A DNA stretch of 64,000 bases, taken from positions 1-64,000 of IMG/VR virus record IMGVR_UViG_3300017987_000003; one strand, 5' to 3'. A model generated the notes under the pieces. The model did no database searches and was not told the origin of the DNA. It was given only the letters and a program-made list of their open reading frames with translations. The position numbers were made by a program, and so were the translations under genes. The stretch is from a virus. This document shows positions 1 to 6,236 of this stretch, piece by piece; positions within the stretch are counted from its first letter, which is position 1; each line of letters begins with the position of its first letter.

Positions 1-8
1 GGAGGACC

Positions 9-512
9 GTGCGCGGGAAGCGGCATTTCTTTCCCGTTGATGGGTCCAGTCCTATTCCTAAGATTCGTGGCGGTGAGGAAAAGAAGGGCGCGCCCAAGGG
101 TGCGAAGGCTCAGGGTGGCGGGAGTGCTCCCAAGAAAAAAGGAATCCTGGGCAGGATCATGGACAAGATCTCAAGCGCGCTCGGGGGTGGCGGTGGGGCT
201 GCATCCAAGGTTAAGGATGTAAAAGGGCCGTCCAAGAAGTCTGGTGGTGCGAAGAAAACCAGTGGTGGCAAGGGTAAAAAGGGCAAGAAAGAGAAAAAAG
301 CGGAGAGCAAGATCCCAGGCCGCGACGATACTTTGAACCAGACTGATAGTATGATTTTGAAGGCCAGTCGTAGCAAGAGTGGCAAGCGTTTGATGCCTGC
401 GCTCAAGGGGATGCAGGCTGCATTGAGATCTGATGATCCTGTTGCGTTCAAAAAGGCTGAAGCATCTCTGGCCAAGGCCACTAAAAAGCTGGCAAAGAAG
501 AAAGGTCGCTAG
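9..512 (+). CDS. Lys/Gly-rich basic protein
   Basis: Starts with GTG, 3 nt after GGAGG at positions 1-5, so this looks like a true start, although an upstream in-frame extension beyond the window edge cannot be excluded. The 167-aa product is strongly basic and low-complexity: Lys/Gly/Ser-rich for residues 20-100, then a more ordered, helical C-terminal part rich in Ala and Lys. No recognised domain. The composition resembles histone-like or DNA-associated phage head proteins, but that is inference only. The stop abuts the next start, so it is translationally linked to the downstream gene. Confidence 0.6.
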   Translation: MRGKRHFFPVDGSSPIPKIRGGEEKKGAPKGAKAQGGGSAPKKKGILGRIMDKISSALGGGGGAASKVKDVKGPSKKSGGAKKTSGGKGKKGKKEKKAESKIPGRDDTLNQTDSMILKASRSKSGKRLMPALKGMQAALRSDDPVAFKKAEASLAKATKKLAKKKGR

Positions 513-1298
513 ATGCTGAGGCGCCTTACTGACGAACTGGGGTTCGTTCTTTTAGAGTCAGCGGGGCGTTTCAATCTTGACATGCGCGCGTACGAGGATG
601 CGCTTCGTGATGAGATTGATGATTTGTACGCTTGGTCTGAGCGGCGCCATGGCGAAGGGAATGTCGACTTCGACCCCGACAAGGAATTCAAGGTAAGATT
701 TACAGATTCCCTCAAGAATATGCACAAGCTTGGCAGGGGGTTGGCGCGGACCGTGGACAAGATTGGACGCGATGTGAATCTGACGGTTCGTCCGCAGTAC
801 AGCACCGACAACATATATGCGCCAGTGACTCACGCGTATGTGATGGTCCATAAAGGGAGTAAGCCTGCAAAAAATGCCCCTGGTTTTACTTACTTTGGGC
901 CGCGCGAGGTTGACGACGTGTTGGACGCGGGGGATTCTGACTTTTTTGATGATCAGGATGTCGAGATTGCCTATTTCCAACTGGTGAACGAGATTCGTCA
1001 GCCTGGCAGCACGCTCAAGGCTGGGAAGCCTACTACGGTCTACACGGCTCGGCCCGCGAAGGATCGCAGGATTTATCAGGGGGTGAAGGCTGTCCCGTCG
1101 GGTATTTTTGTGACGAATAGTCCAGACCGTGCCGAGGGGTTTGGGCGTGAATTTGGGGGGACCGAGGGTAGGGATTTGTGGAAAATTGTGGTAGATAGTA
1201 AGAATCTCGTGCAGACGCTCAAGTCGGGGCGAACGCGCGATTATCAGATCGTGGGCAAGGGCAAAGTCCCGATCAAGAGTATCGAGCGGTTGGCTTGA
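513..1298 (+). CDS. Unknown protein, possible ADP-ribosyltransferase-like C-terminus
   Basis: 261 aa; the ATG directly follows the TAG of the upstream gene. The N-terminal 100 residues are helical and unrecognised. The C-terminal 100 residues read VYTARP...IYQGV...GIFVTNSPDRAEGFG...LWKIVVDSKNL...YQIVGKGKVPIKSIERL. This arrangement (a YRG-like strand, a GIFVT-S-x-x-A-x-x-FG segment and a closing strand) recalls proteins of the ADP-ribosyltransferase/DarT-like fold that phages package or express to modify host targets. The resemblance is by eye only, no catalytic residues can be assigned, and it could equally be an unrelated virion protein. Confidence 0.55.
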   Translation: MLRRLTDELGFVLLESAGRFNLDMRAYEDALRDEIDDLYAWSERRHGEGNVDFDPDKEFKVRFTDSLKNMHKLGRGLARTVDKIGRDVNLTVRPQYSTDNIYAPVTHAYVMVHKGSKPAKNAPGFTYFGPREVDDVLDAGDSDFFDDQDVEIAYFQLVNEIRQPGSTLKAGKPTTVYTARPAKDRRIYQGVKAVPSGIFVTNSPDRAEGFGREFGGTEGRDLWKIVVDSKNLVQTLKSGRTRDYQIVGKGKVPIKSIERLA

Positions 1299-1313
1299 TG
1301 AAAGGGTAGGACG

Positions 1314-1895
1314 ATGAGCAGAATCAATGATCTGATGGAAAGCATCGAGACGGTGATGGACGAGGAAAAGTGGAGCGCCAAGGTGAAAACCAAGTGGAGT
1401 CCGCCCGAGGGATTTTTCAAGCAGGATGCGGGCAAGATTGCATCAGGTTTGATGAAGGAGTCCAAGGATCAGGCCCAGGCCATGGAGCGTCTCAACTTCT
1501 ACATCAATCGCGCGGGAAAGAATCTTAGTGCGGAGGATAAGGCCCGCTTGGAAGATGCGAAAAAGAAGCTGGCTGCGATGGGGAAGGATGAGAGCAAGGA
1601 ATCCGAGAGCGACGGCTCTGTGGAAGAAAAGGGCGACGCGGAGGCTTTGGCCGAGGCGATCGGCGAGTCGCTGATCAATCGCATGGTCAAAGCGATGTGG
1701 GAGGCGCCCCAATTTCAAAAGTTGCTCAAGGCCAACGAGAAGTATATTGCCAAGCGTGCAGGTTTGGAGGATTCCATACGGATGGGCGTGAAGAATGCGC
1801 TGATCTTGGCGCTGGTTCAGGCTGATGCGTCGCTGAGTGGGGCGCTCAGTGGTCAGGCGAAGAAGGAGACGCGACAGGCTGTCGCCAGCGTGTAG
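1314..1895 (+). CDS. DUF3175-like protein
   Basis: 193 aa. Residues about 19-90 (EKWSAKVKTKW...DAGKIASGLMKES...AMERLNFYINRAGKNLSAEDKARLEDAKKKL) match my memory of the DUF3175 family, in which a KWS motif, an IA-SL segment and the phrase LNFYINRAGKNL are conserved. Function of that family is unknown to me. The middle is an acidic Lys/Glu/Ser linker and the C-terminal 90 residues are a helical, Ala-rich region. AGGACG precedes the ATG. It lies in a run of short genes with unknown roles and is likely expressed with them. Confidence 0.7.
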   Translation: MSRINDLMESIETVMDEEKWSAKVKTKWSPPEGFFKQDAGKIASGLMKESKDQAQAMERLNFYINRAGKNLSAEDKARLEDAKKKLAAMGKDESKESESDGSVEEKGDAEALAEAIGESLINRMVKAMWEAPQFQKLLKANEKYIAKRAGLEDSIRMGVKNALILALVQADASLSGALSGQAKKETRQAVASV

Positions 1896-1903
1896 GAGGC
1901 AAT

Positions 1904-2263
1904 ATGGGTGCTATCAAATGGGAGCCCAGGCCATTTCCTGCGAAGGTTCTACGAGTTGTCGATGGGGATACTCTTGATCTGATGATCGACTGCGGATTTG
2001 GTGTTCATACTCGACAGCGTGTCCGTCTTGCCCGAATTGATACTCCTGAAGTTCGCGGTGAGGAGCGTCCCGAGGGTATCAAGGCGAAGGCATTTGTGGA
2101 GGATTTCCTTCATGGCATTTCACAGGTGCTTGTGACTACTCAAAAGGACAAGGGGAAATTCGGCCGATATATCGGTGAGATCGTGGTCATCCGTGAAGGC
2201 GAAATGATCAACTTGAGCGATCGGCTCCTGAAAGAGGGTCTCGCAGAGGAGTACAAGGGATGA
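1904..2263 (+). CDS. Staphylococcal-nuclease-like (SNase/thermonuclease) protein
   Basis: 119 aa, about the size of one SNase OB-fold domain. Hallmarks seen: VVDGDTLDL near residues 18-26 (calcium-binding Asp), RLARIDTPEVRG near 40-51 (catalytic Arg and the Glu of DTPE), and KGKFGRYIGEI near 84-94 (second catalytic Arg in the GRY motif). The family cleaves phosphodiester bonds in DNA or RNA in a calcium-dependent way. No signal peptide, so it would act in the cytoplasm or be packaged. SD AGGAGG lies 6 nt before the ATG. The stop overlaps the next start (ATGA). Confidence 0.9.
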   Translation: MGAIKWEPRPFPAKVLRVVDGDTLDLMIDCGFGVHTRQRVRLARIDTPEVRGEERPEGIKAKAFVEDFLHGISQVLVTTQKDKGKFGRYIGEIVVIREGEMINLSDRLLKEGLAEEYKG

Positions 2264-2499
2264 AAAAGCTGATCGAGCAGAGGTTGGATCTTCGGAATAT
2301 TCGGAAGAAGATGGCCGACGACAACAAGATTCTCCAGAAGCACAAAAAAGGGATCATCAAGTGGTTCACTTCTGACGGCAGGAGGGATGAGGACGAGGCC
2401 GAGTCGTTCTTCAAGGCCATAGTGAAGGCCAGCAGTGATCTGTTTCGTCAGCGTCGGCGTGCTGTTTTGCAGAATATCGAGGATGGGACGATTCGATAG
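2260..2499 (+). CDS. Small protein with MxxLIE N-terminus
   Basis: 79 aa, ATGA overlap with the nuclease gene. Begins MKKLIEQRLDL, one of eight occurrences in this window of a shared N-terminal motif M(R/K)xLIE(R/K/Q), here followed by a highly charged helical protein (KKMADDNKILQKHKKG; later DEDEAESFFKAIVKAS). No recognised domain. The shared leader hints at a common localisation or packaging signal (inference). Confidence 0.65.
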   Translation: MKKLIEQRLDLRNIRKKMADDNKILQKHKKGIIKWFTSDGRRDEDEAESFFKAIVKASSDLFRQRRRAVLQNIEDGTIR

Positions 2500-2511
2500 A
2501 AGGAGGGTAAG

Positions 2512-2736
2512 ATGCGAGAATTGATCGAGAGGAAATCTGCTGCAAAGAAGTCGGTTGATGGACAGGACATGAGGGAATCATACTATAGCGCTTCGGACGG
2601 AATATATGGGATTGAGGGAGCGCTAAAAAGCAATGTTTTTGACGGCGATTCCAAGTTGCATGGTGCGTTCAAGAAGCTCATGAAAAGCTTTGATGAATTC
2701 GGGAAGCAGCTCAATGCACGCTATGATTGGGATTAG
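2512..2736 (+). CDS. Small protein with MRELIER N-terminus
   Basis: 74 aa, preceded by AAGGAGG 5 nt from the ATG. Starts MRELIERKSAAKK, nearly the same as several other small proteins here (37572, 37847, 63270), followed by an unrelated body containing YYSASDGIYGIEGALK and a helical C-terminus. No recognised family. Four bases separate it from the next gene. Confidence 0.65.
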   Translation: MRELIERKSAAKKSVDGQDMRESYYSASDGIYGIEGALKSNVFDGDSKLHGAFKKLMKSFDEFGKQLNARYDWD

Positions 2737-2739
2737 TCG

Positions 2740-3102
2740 ATGAAAATTCTTACTGCAAAACTGGGCGAATTTCTGGAGGCGATCGAACACAAGTTCGTCG
2801 ACGCCAATGCGAAGCCGAATCTGAAGGCGATTGCCAAGGAACTGAAAAAAGTCCTGTCCAAGGACTACAACGTCCAGGCGTGGAAGGACGATGAGGTTGT
2901 CAACGCGCAGAAGGGGTTCCGTGCGGCCGAGATACGAGTCAGTGGCGCTGGGATCGATGTGCGGTACTGGAAGGATGTCAACAAGCGTGGCGGCGCTCCA
3001 GATGCCCAGGAGCGGTTCAACACGCGATCGAGCGGGGTTGTGCATGTAGGGGATAGTGATGTTCTTGATGCTATCGCGTGGATCAAGAAGAAACTTCGGT
3101 AG
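2740..3102 (+). CDS. Hypothetical protein
   Basis: 120 aa, start ATG four bases after the previous stop, probably translationally coupled. Mixed alpha/beta sequence: N-terminal helices (LGEFLEAIEHKF; AIAKELKKVLSKDYNVQAW) and then strands with GIDVRYWKDVNKRGG. No domain recognised. The N-terminal amphipathic helix is in the same style as the LIE-motif proteins around it, but the motif itself is absent. Confidence 0.6.
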   Translation: MKILTAKLGEFLEAIEHKFVDANAKPNLKAIAKELKKVLSKDYNVQAWKDDEVVNAQKGFRAAEIRVSGAGIDVRYWKDVNKRGGAPDAQERFNTRSSGVVHVGDSDVLDAIAWIKKKLR

Positions 3103-3411
3103 ATGCGGCCTCGTTACAAAGTCCTGGATGATCTCCACAACGTACAGTCTCGGGATCAGACACCGCTGAAGAGGGCGACAGTTTCTTGTCGCAGAACGAG
3201 GCAGAATGTTCGAGCGAAGATCGCGGCGAGGCCGAAGCCATACGGGGCGAAGAGACTCCCGCCGATTGAACCTCCGAAACCGCCCGAGTCCAGGCGTATG
3301 ACCGACACGTCCACGACCTGCGGCGCCAGCTGGGCGGGTGGGTACGGCATTCGTTACGGCACGACGACGTCGGCTTGCAATTGCACTGCGACCACCTGTC
3401 GCTGCTACTAG
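3103..3411 (+). CDS. Doubtful ORF, frame ambiguous
   Basis: The 102-aa frame starts at an ATG directly after the upstream stop. Its first 65 residues are Arg/Pro-rich (RPKPYGAKRLPPIEPPKPPE) and look plausible; its tail (TSTTCGASWAGG...ATTCRCY) is odd and Cys/Thr-rich. From about 3288 the -1 frame reads a better-looking sequence (RVQAYDRHVHDLRRQLGGWV ... LLLDHELQFAETI) that ends at a TGA at 3441-3443. Either a frameshifted or decayed gene, or an overlapping pair. No function assigned. Confidence 0.3.
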   Translation: MRPRYKVLDDLHNVQSRDQTPLKRATVSCRRTRQNVRAKIAARPKPYGAKRLPPIEPPKPPESRRMTDTSTTCGASWAGGYGIRYGTTTSACNCTATTCRCY

Positions 3412-3414
3412 ATC

Positions 3415-3430
3415 ACGAACTCCAGTTCGC
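3415..3430. repeat. 16-bp palindrome copy 1 (ACGAACTCCAGTTCGC)
   Basis: One of nine copies of the palindrome GCGAACTNNAGTTCGC found at gene junctions in this window. This copy lies between the doubtful ORF at 3103 and the first tRNA cluster; its first base is A instead of G. Confidence 0.85.
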
Positions 3431-3439
3431 AGAAACCAT

Positions 3440-3468
3440 TTGACAATCTGAGGATGAGCGACCATATT
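3440..3468 (+). promoter_or_regulatory. Possible sigma70-type promoter upstream of tRNA cluster 1
   Basis: TTGACA at 3440-3445, a 17-nt spacer and CATATT at 3463-3468. The -10 is weak. It points into tRNA-Asp 15 nt further on, which fits an upstream promoter for the tRNA cluster. Confidence 0.35.
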
Positions 3469-3482
3469 GGATGGAGACATTC

Positions 3483-3558
3483 GGGGTGTTCGCGTAGTCT
3501 GGACTATCGCACCTGACTGTCGATCAGGGTTTCACGGGTTCAAATCCCGTACACCTCG
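3483..3558 (+). tRNA. tRNA-Asp(GTC)
   Basis: 76 nt. Acceptor GGGGTGT/ACACCTC, anticodon stem CCTGA/TCAGG with loop CTGTCGA (anticodon GTC), T-arm ACGGGTTCAAATCCCGT. Discriminator G as expected for Asp. Confidence 0.93.
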
Positions 3559-3574
3559 CTGAGGAGAGACGAAC

Positions 3575-3670
3575 ATGGCAGCGGCAAGAACAATAGCCAC
3601 GACAAAGCGCCAACCCGCTGGCGGTAGGCAGGCCGAGCCTCGCCCAGTCGTGGAAGCGGGAAGGCCATAA
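3575..3670 (+). CDS. 31-aa basic peptide ORF between tRNAs
   Basis: ATG with GAGGAG 9 nt upstream, starting 16 nt after tRNA-Asp. The peptide begins MAAARTIATTKRQPAG and is rich in Ala, Arg and Pro. No similarity recognised. Supported only by the ribosome-binding site and position, so it may be spurious. Confidence 0.35.
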   Translation: MAAARTIATTKRQPAGGRQAEPRPVVEAGRP

Positions 3671-3674
3671 GACC

Positions 3675-3818
3675 ATGGGACGTCTGAAACAGATTGCAAA
3701 GAAAAAACGGGCGTCCCAGGGGCAAAAGCCACTGTGTTCGACTGCGATCTTTGACAATCTAAATTCCCCATTTCGAGATTCGGGGACGGCTCCTCAGCGG
3801 ACTCCTTCCTTTCAGTAA
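3675..3818 (+). CDS. 47-aa ORF between tRNAs
   Basis: ATG four bases after the stop of the 31-aa ORF, hence possibly coupled. The product begins MGRLKQIAKKKRASQG and is basic at the N-terminus with a Ser/Pro/Phe-rich C-terminus. No recognised family. Small tRNA-linked ORFs are common in large phages, but coding status here is uncertain. Confidence 0.35.
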   Translation: MGRLKQIAKKKRASQGQKPLCSTAIFDNLNSPFRDSGTAPQRTPSFQ

Positions 3819-3855
3819 TCAGCAGTAGAAAACCAGAGAAGTCGTCTCCGTCATT

Positions 3856-3927
3856 GGCCCGGTAGGCAAATGGTAAGCCGCCAGACTTTCAATCTGGAGA
3901 GTCCGAGTTCGAGCCTCGGTCGGGTCA
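3856..3927 (+). tRNA. tRNA-Glu(TTC)
   Basis: 72 nt. Acceptor GGCCCGG/TCGGGTC, anticodon stem CCAGA/TCTGG with loop CTTTCAA, T-arm CCGAG-TTCGAGC-CTCGG. Confidence 0.92.
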
Positions 3928-3930
3928 CAC

Positions 3931-4002
3931 GCCCCTGAAGCATAAAAAGCGATGTGTCGGCCTTCCAAGCCGAAGAACTCGGGGCAGTACCGAGTAGGGG
4001 CT
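3931..4002 (+). tRNA. tRNA-Gly(TCC), non-canonical D and T loops
   Basis: 72 nt and a full cloverleaf: acceptor GCCCCTG/TAGGGGC, D-stem GCAT/ATGT, anticodon stem TCGGC/GCCGA with loop CTTCCAA, T-stem CTCGG/CCGAG. However, the D-loop AAAAAGCG has no GG pair (G18G19) and the T-loop is GGCAGTA instead of TTCRANY, so the usual D-loop/T-loop elbow contacts are missing. All neighbours are normal in these positions. Similar losses are known from the staphylococcal non-proteogenic tRNA-Gly used for peptidoglycan cross-bridges. Whether this one is translated, non-proteogenic or decaying is open. Confidence 0.8.
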
Positions 4003-4007
4003 CTCAG

Positions 4008-4080
<73 letters not shown>

Positions 4081-4083
4081 CAT

Positions 4084-4164
4084 GGACCGATACCCTAGTG
4101 GTCAAAGGGAGAAGACTTTTAATCTTCTGCGAAAGCTTCCTGGGTTCGAATCCCAGTCGGTCCT
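4084..4164 (+). tRNA. tRNA-Lys(TTT) with enlarged variable loop
   Basis: 81 nt. Acceptor GGACCGA/TCGGTCC, anticodon stem GAAGA/TCTTC with loop CTTTTAA, T-arm CTGGG-TTCGAAT-CCCAG. The variable region is about 12 nt and contains a mini-hairpin GC-GAAA-GC, longer than the usual 5 nt of tRNA-Lys. Confidence 0.88.
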
Positions 4165-4168
4165 TTCA

Positions 4169-4239
4169 GCCTTCATAGCATAGTGGTAGTGCATCGGGTT
4201 GCCAATCCGAGAACGTCGGTTCGAATCCGTCTGAAGGCT
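4169..4239 (+). tRNA. tRNA-Gly(GCC)
   Basis: 71 nt. Acceptor GCCTTCA/TGAAGGC, anticodon stem TCGGG/TCCGA with loop TTGCCAA, normal T-loop TTCGAAT. One mismatch in the T-stem (GTCGG/CCGTC). Confidence 0.88.
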
Positions 4240-4241
4240 CA

Positions 4242-4315
4242 AGAGGCGTAGGCAAGCTGGATAAGCCACGAGGTTTTGATCCTCGGGATAGCGGGTTCAA
4301 ATCCCGTCGCCTCTT
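4242..4315 (+). tRNA. tRNA-Gln(TTG)
   Basis: 74 nt. Acceptor AGAGGCG/CGCCTCT, anticodon stem CGAGG/CCTCG with loop TTTTGAT, T-arm GCGGG-TTCAAAT-CCCGT. Confidence 0.9.
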
Positions 4316-4321
4316 CATTTT

Positions 4322-4394
4322 GGGGTTGTAGCTCAATTGGGAGAGCACCTGCCTTGCAAGCAGGAGGTCGTCGGTTCGATCCCGACCAGCTCCA
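4322..4394 (+). tRNA. tRNA-Ala(TGC)
   Basis: 73 nt. Acceptor GGGGTTG/CAGCTCC, anticodon stem CCTGC/GCAGG with loop CTTGCAA, discriminator A. Confidence 0.93.
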
Positions 4395-4399
4395 CGAGA

Positions 4400-4471
4400 T
4401 GATCCGTAGCTCAGAGGAAGAGCGCACCGCTCCGAACGGTGAGGTCACAGGTTCGAGCCCTGTCGGGTCAG
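4400..4471 (+). tRNA. tRNA-Arg(CCG)
   Basis: 72 nt. Acceptor TGATCCG/CGGGTCA, anticodon stem CACCG/CGGTG with loop CTCCGAA, T-arm ACAGG-TTCGAGC-CCTGT. Confidence 0.9.
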
Positions 4472-4475
4472 TCAT

Positions 4476-4547
4476 GCCTGGTTGGCTTAATGGATGAGCG
4501 CACGGCTACGGACCGTGTTTATGTGGGTTCGATTCCTACACCAGGTG
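4476..4547 (+). tRNA. tRNA-Arg(ACG)
   Basis: 72 nt. Acceptor GCCTGGT/ACCAGGT, anticodon stem CACGG/CCGTG with loop CTACGGA, T-loop TTCGATT. A34 would need deamination to inosine by host TadA. Confidence 0.9.
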
Positions 4548-4548
4548 C

Positions 4549-4620
4549 TGGGATGTAGCTCAACGGCAGAGTGCCTCCTCGACGCGGAGGAAGTTGCAGG
4601 TTCGATCCCTGTCGTCCCAA
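4549..4620 (+). tRNA. tRNA-Val(GAC), C33
   Basis: 72 nt. Acceptor TGGGATG/CGTCCCA, anticodon stem CCTCC/GGAGG with loop TCGACGC (anticodon GAC), T-arm GCAGG-TTCGATC-CCTGT. Position 33, nearly always T, reads C. Confidence 0.85.
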
Positions 4621-4621
4621 C

Positions 4622-4692
4622 TGGCTGGTAGTTCAACGGTAGAACGGGCTCCTTATAAGAGCTTGACGGAGGTTCAATTCCTCCCCGGCCAA
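4622..4692 (+). tRNA. tRNA-Ile(TAT)
   Basis: 71 nt. Acceptor TGGCTGG/CCGGCCA, anticodon stem GGCTC/GAGCT with loop CTTATAA, T-arm GGAGG-TTCAATT-CCTCC. Reads AUA codons. Confidence 0.88.
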
Positions 4693-4693
4693 C

Positions 4694-4765
4694 AGGGGCA
4701 TAATTCAACGGAAGAAATCTGGCCCTACAAGCCAGAAGTTGGGGGTTCAAATCCCTCTGCCCCTA
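4694..4765 (+). tRNA. tRNA-Val(TAC), C33
   Basis: 72 nt. Acceptor AGGGGCA/TGCCCCT, anticodon stem CTGGC/GCCAG with loop CCTACAA. Position 33 is C, as in the neighbouring tRNA-Val(GAC). Confidence 0.85.
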
Positions 4766-4776
4766 TCTGAACGATA

Positions 4777-4850
4777 TCCGAGAGTAGTCCAGTGGTAGGA
4801 CGCCTGATTTGGGATCAGGAGGTCGCAGGTTCGATCCCTGCCTCTCGGAC
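4777..4850 (+). tRNA. tRNA-Pro(TGG)
   Basis: 74 nt. Acceptor TCCGAGA/TCTCGGA, anticodon stem CCTGA/TCAGG with loop TTTGGGA, T-arm GCAGG-TTCGATC-CCTGC. Confidence 0.92.
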
Positions 4851-4853
4851 CAG

Positions 4854-4934
4854 CGGGGCGTAGCCGCGCCTGGTTTCTACCCAGGTAAGCGTAGCTAGGA
4901 GCTGGAAACGGGGGTTCGATTCCCTCCGCCTCGG
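4854..4934 (+). tRNA. tRNA-Arg(TCT)-like, D-arm nearly absent, long variable region
   Basis: 81 nt between a good acceptor (CGGGGCG/CGCCTCG) and T-arm (GGGGG-TTCGATT-CCCTC). The anticodon stem CCTGG/CCAGG with loop TTTCTAC gives TCT. Only six bases (GCCGCG) lie between position 9 and the anticodon stem, so no normal D-arm can form. About 25 nt separate the anticodon stem from the T-stem and could form a weak AGCT/AGCT hairpin. It is a tRNA-like gene with an aberrant core, possibly a pseudogene or a specialised RNA. Confidence 0.6.
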
Positions 4935-4938
4935 CCAT

Positions 4939-5010
4939 TGGCCTGTAGTTTAGTGGAAGAGCGCTGGTTTCCTACACCAGATGTCCTCGGTTCGAGTCCG
5001 AGCAGGCCAG
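4939..5010 (+). tRNA. tRNA-Arg(CCT)
   Basis: 72 nt. Acceptor TGGCCTG/CAGGCCA, anticodon stem CTGGT/ACCAG with loop TTCCTAC, T-arm CTCGG-TTCGAGT-CCGAG. Last gene of cluster 1; the 100 bp after it hold nothing I can identify. Confidence 0.9.
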
Positions 5011-5110
5011 CAGGAGCGCCTGTATGCCTCGTTGTTCCTGATGGGGTCACGCATACGCGCGCGAGGGTGCGCGGGCATGTGGAGGCCGTCTCGCTGTTGC
5101 TGGTTGCGCC

Positions 5111-5584
5111 TCAGCTCCAGTAGCTTAACGCTCCGAATTTGATCTCTATGGATTCAGTTCTTTCGCGAAGGACTTCGATGACTTCTGCATAGACTTCCTT
5201 GAAATTCTTGATGTACAGGTCGATCAGTTCGGGGGTGATTTCTGTGGGCTTGTAGTCATCGAAATCGATATCTGTTGGGAGGTTGTTACTTACGAGGTTT
5301 CCAATCATAAGCATATGCGTGTCTGAAAAGTCGTCCATTGTGAATGGCTCTACGAGATCTTCCTCTCGTTCGTGACCCTCTAAAAGCTCATACAGGTAGG
5401 GGATTTTCTTGCTAGTTTTGCGAGATGTCTGGGTGCCACAGGTTGGGCAGTACTTTGCATCATGGCGTACTATATGCTTCTTGTTTTTGGGGCAGAATCG
5501 GCTGCCTTTTCGCTCTACGAATGTTTCAGGTTTTACTTTTGCCAGAAGGTAGACTCCGACAAAAAATTCATTTGATATGCCCAT
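5111..5584 (-). CDS. Zinc-ribbon protein
   Basis: Start chosen at MGISNEFF (157 aa), because AAGGAG lies 7 nt upstream; a longer frame upstream lacks an SD. Residues about 27-51 hold FCPKNKKHIVRHDAKYCPTCGTQ, a CxxxxxH...CxxC zinc ribbon. The rest is acidic and helical. The function is unknown; phage zinc-ribbon proteins of this size often bind nucleic acid or host RNA polymerase (inference). Last gene of a four-gene minus-strand operon driven by the promoter at 6789-6817. Confidence 0.75.
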   Translation of the reverse strand: MGISNEFFVGVYLLAKVKPETFVERKGSRFCPKNKKHIVRHDAKYCPTCGTQTSRKTSKKIPYLYELLEGHEREEDLVEPFTMDDFSDTHMLMIGNLVSNNLPTDIDFDDYKPTEITPELIDLYIKNFKEVYAEVIEVLRERTESIEIKFGALSYWS

Positions 5585-5595
5585 TTGATTTCTCC

Positions 5596-5772
5596 TTATT
5601 CGCTGTCGTTGAAATCCATCCATTTGTTGAGTTTTTGGAGGGTTTGATCGCTGATTTGTCCATCGCGATAGGGGCCGATATCAGTCCAGATTTCAGTTAG
5701 TAATATTTCGGCATTGACCGCGTCGTTGATGCCATCGGCGATTTCTTTGAGCTTTTCGATTTTGTTTATCAT
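5596..5772 (-). CDS. 58-aa hypothetical protein
   Basis: Small ORF (MINKIEKLKEIADG ... NKWMDFNDSE) with GAGG 7 nt before its ATG. The ATG overlaps the stop of the upstream gene (ATGA), a strong sign that it is real. The N-terminal half is helical. No family recognised. Confidence 0.7.
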   Translation of the reverse strand: MINKIEKLKEIADGINDAVNAEILLTEIWTDIGPYRDGQISDQTLQKLNKWMDFNDSE

Positions 5773-6227
5773 TTGATTTCCTCTTTTATTTGGAGAGTGG
5801 GGCGCTCACCCTCCTCGTTGTAGGTCTTGTAGTCGGGGTGCGGGGTCCGCTCGTCGACTTTTCCGTCCTTGAGCCACTCGAAGATCGCCTTGGCGGCCTT
5901 GGCGGCTTCGTGGCGGTCGAAGCTCATCGTATTTTCGCAGGAGAGATCGGTCAGCCCGTCGGTGTGGCCTTCTTCGTCGCGGTAGCATATGATTCCGTCC
6001 CAAATTCGGTGCTCGGAGAAGAAGACCGTGCGGCCGAGCGGTTTCATCTTGACCAGCTCGATGATTTTGCCCTCGAAGCTAGTCCACTCGCGCAGATTGA
6101 CGACGTAGCCGTTCTCTCTGCCGTTATGGTAGGTTCGTGAGCATCCGTCGGCCTCAGCATCCTCGAAGAGCAGCTCCAGGCAGGCCAGGACGGTGTCGGC
6201 GAGTTTGTGTGCTTTTTCCAATGTCAT
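5769..6227 (-). CDS. Hypothetical protein
   Basis: 152 aa from the second of two adjacent ATGs, 5 nt after AGGAGG; the first ATG at 6230 is too close to the SD. Mixed alpha/beta, acidic, with a C-terminal helix (RHEAAKAAKAIFEWLKDGK). No domain recognised. Codon third positions are markedly GC-rich compared with the tail genes. It lies in the minus-strand early-type operon. Confidence 0.75.
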   Translation of the reverse strand: MTLEKAHKLADTVLACLELLFEDAEADGCSRTYHNGRENGYVVNLREWTSFEGKIIELVKMKPLGRTVFFSEHRIWDGIICYRDEEGHTDGLTDLSCENTMSFDRHEAAKAAKAIFEWLKDGKVDERTPHPDYKTYNEEGERPTLQIKEEIK

Positions 6228-6236
6228 CATATCCTC

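Noticed and set aside
2623-3480. 285-aa minus-strand ORF
   Set aside because: Arg-rich shadow of three plus-strand genes with good overlaps and SD sites.
5011-5110. Seventeenth tRNA after tRNA-Arg(CCT)
   Set aside because: The sequence has GC-rich inverted stretches but no T-arm or anticodon arm.
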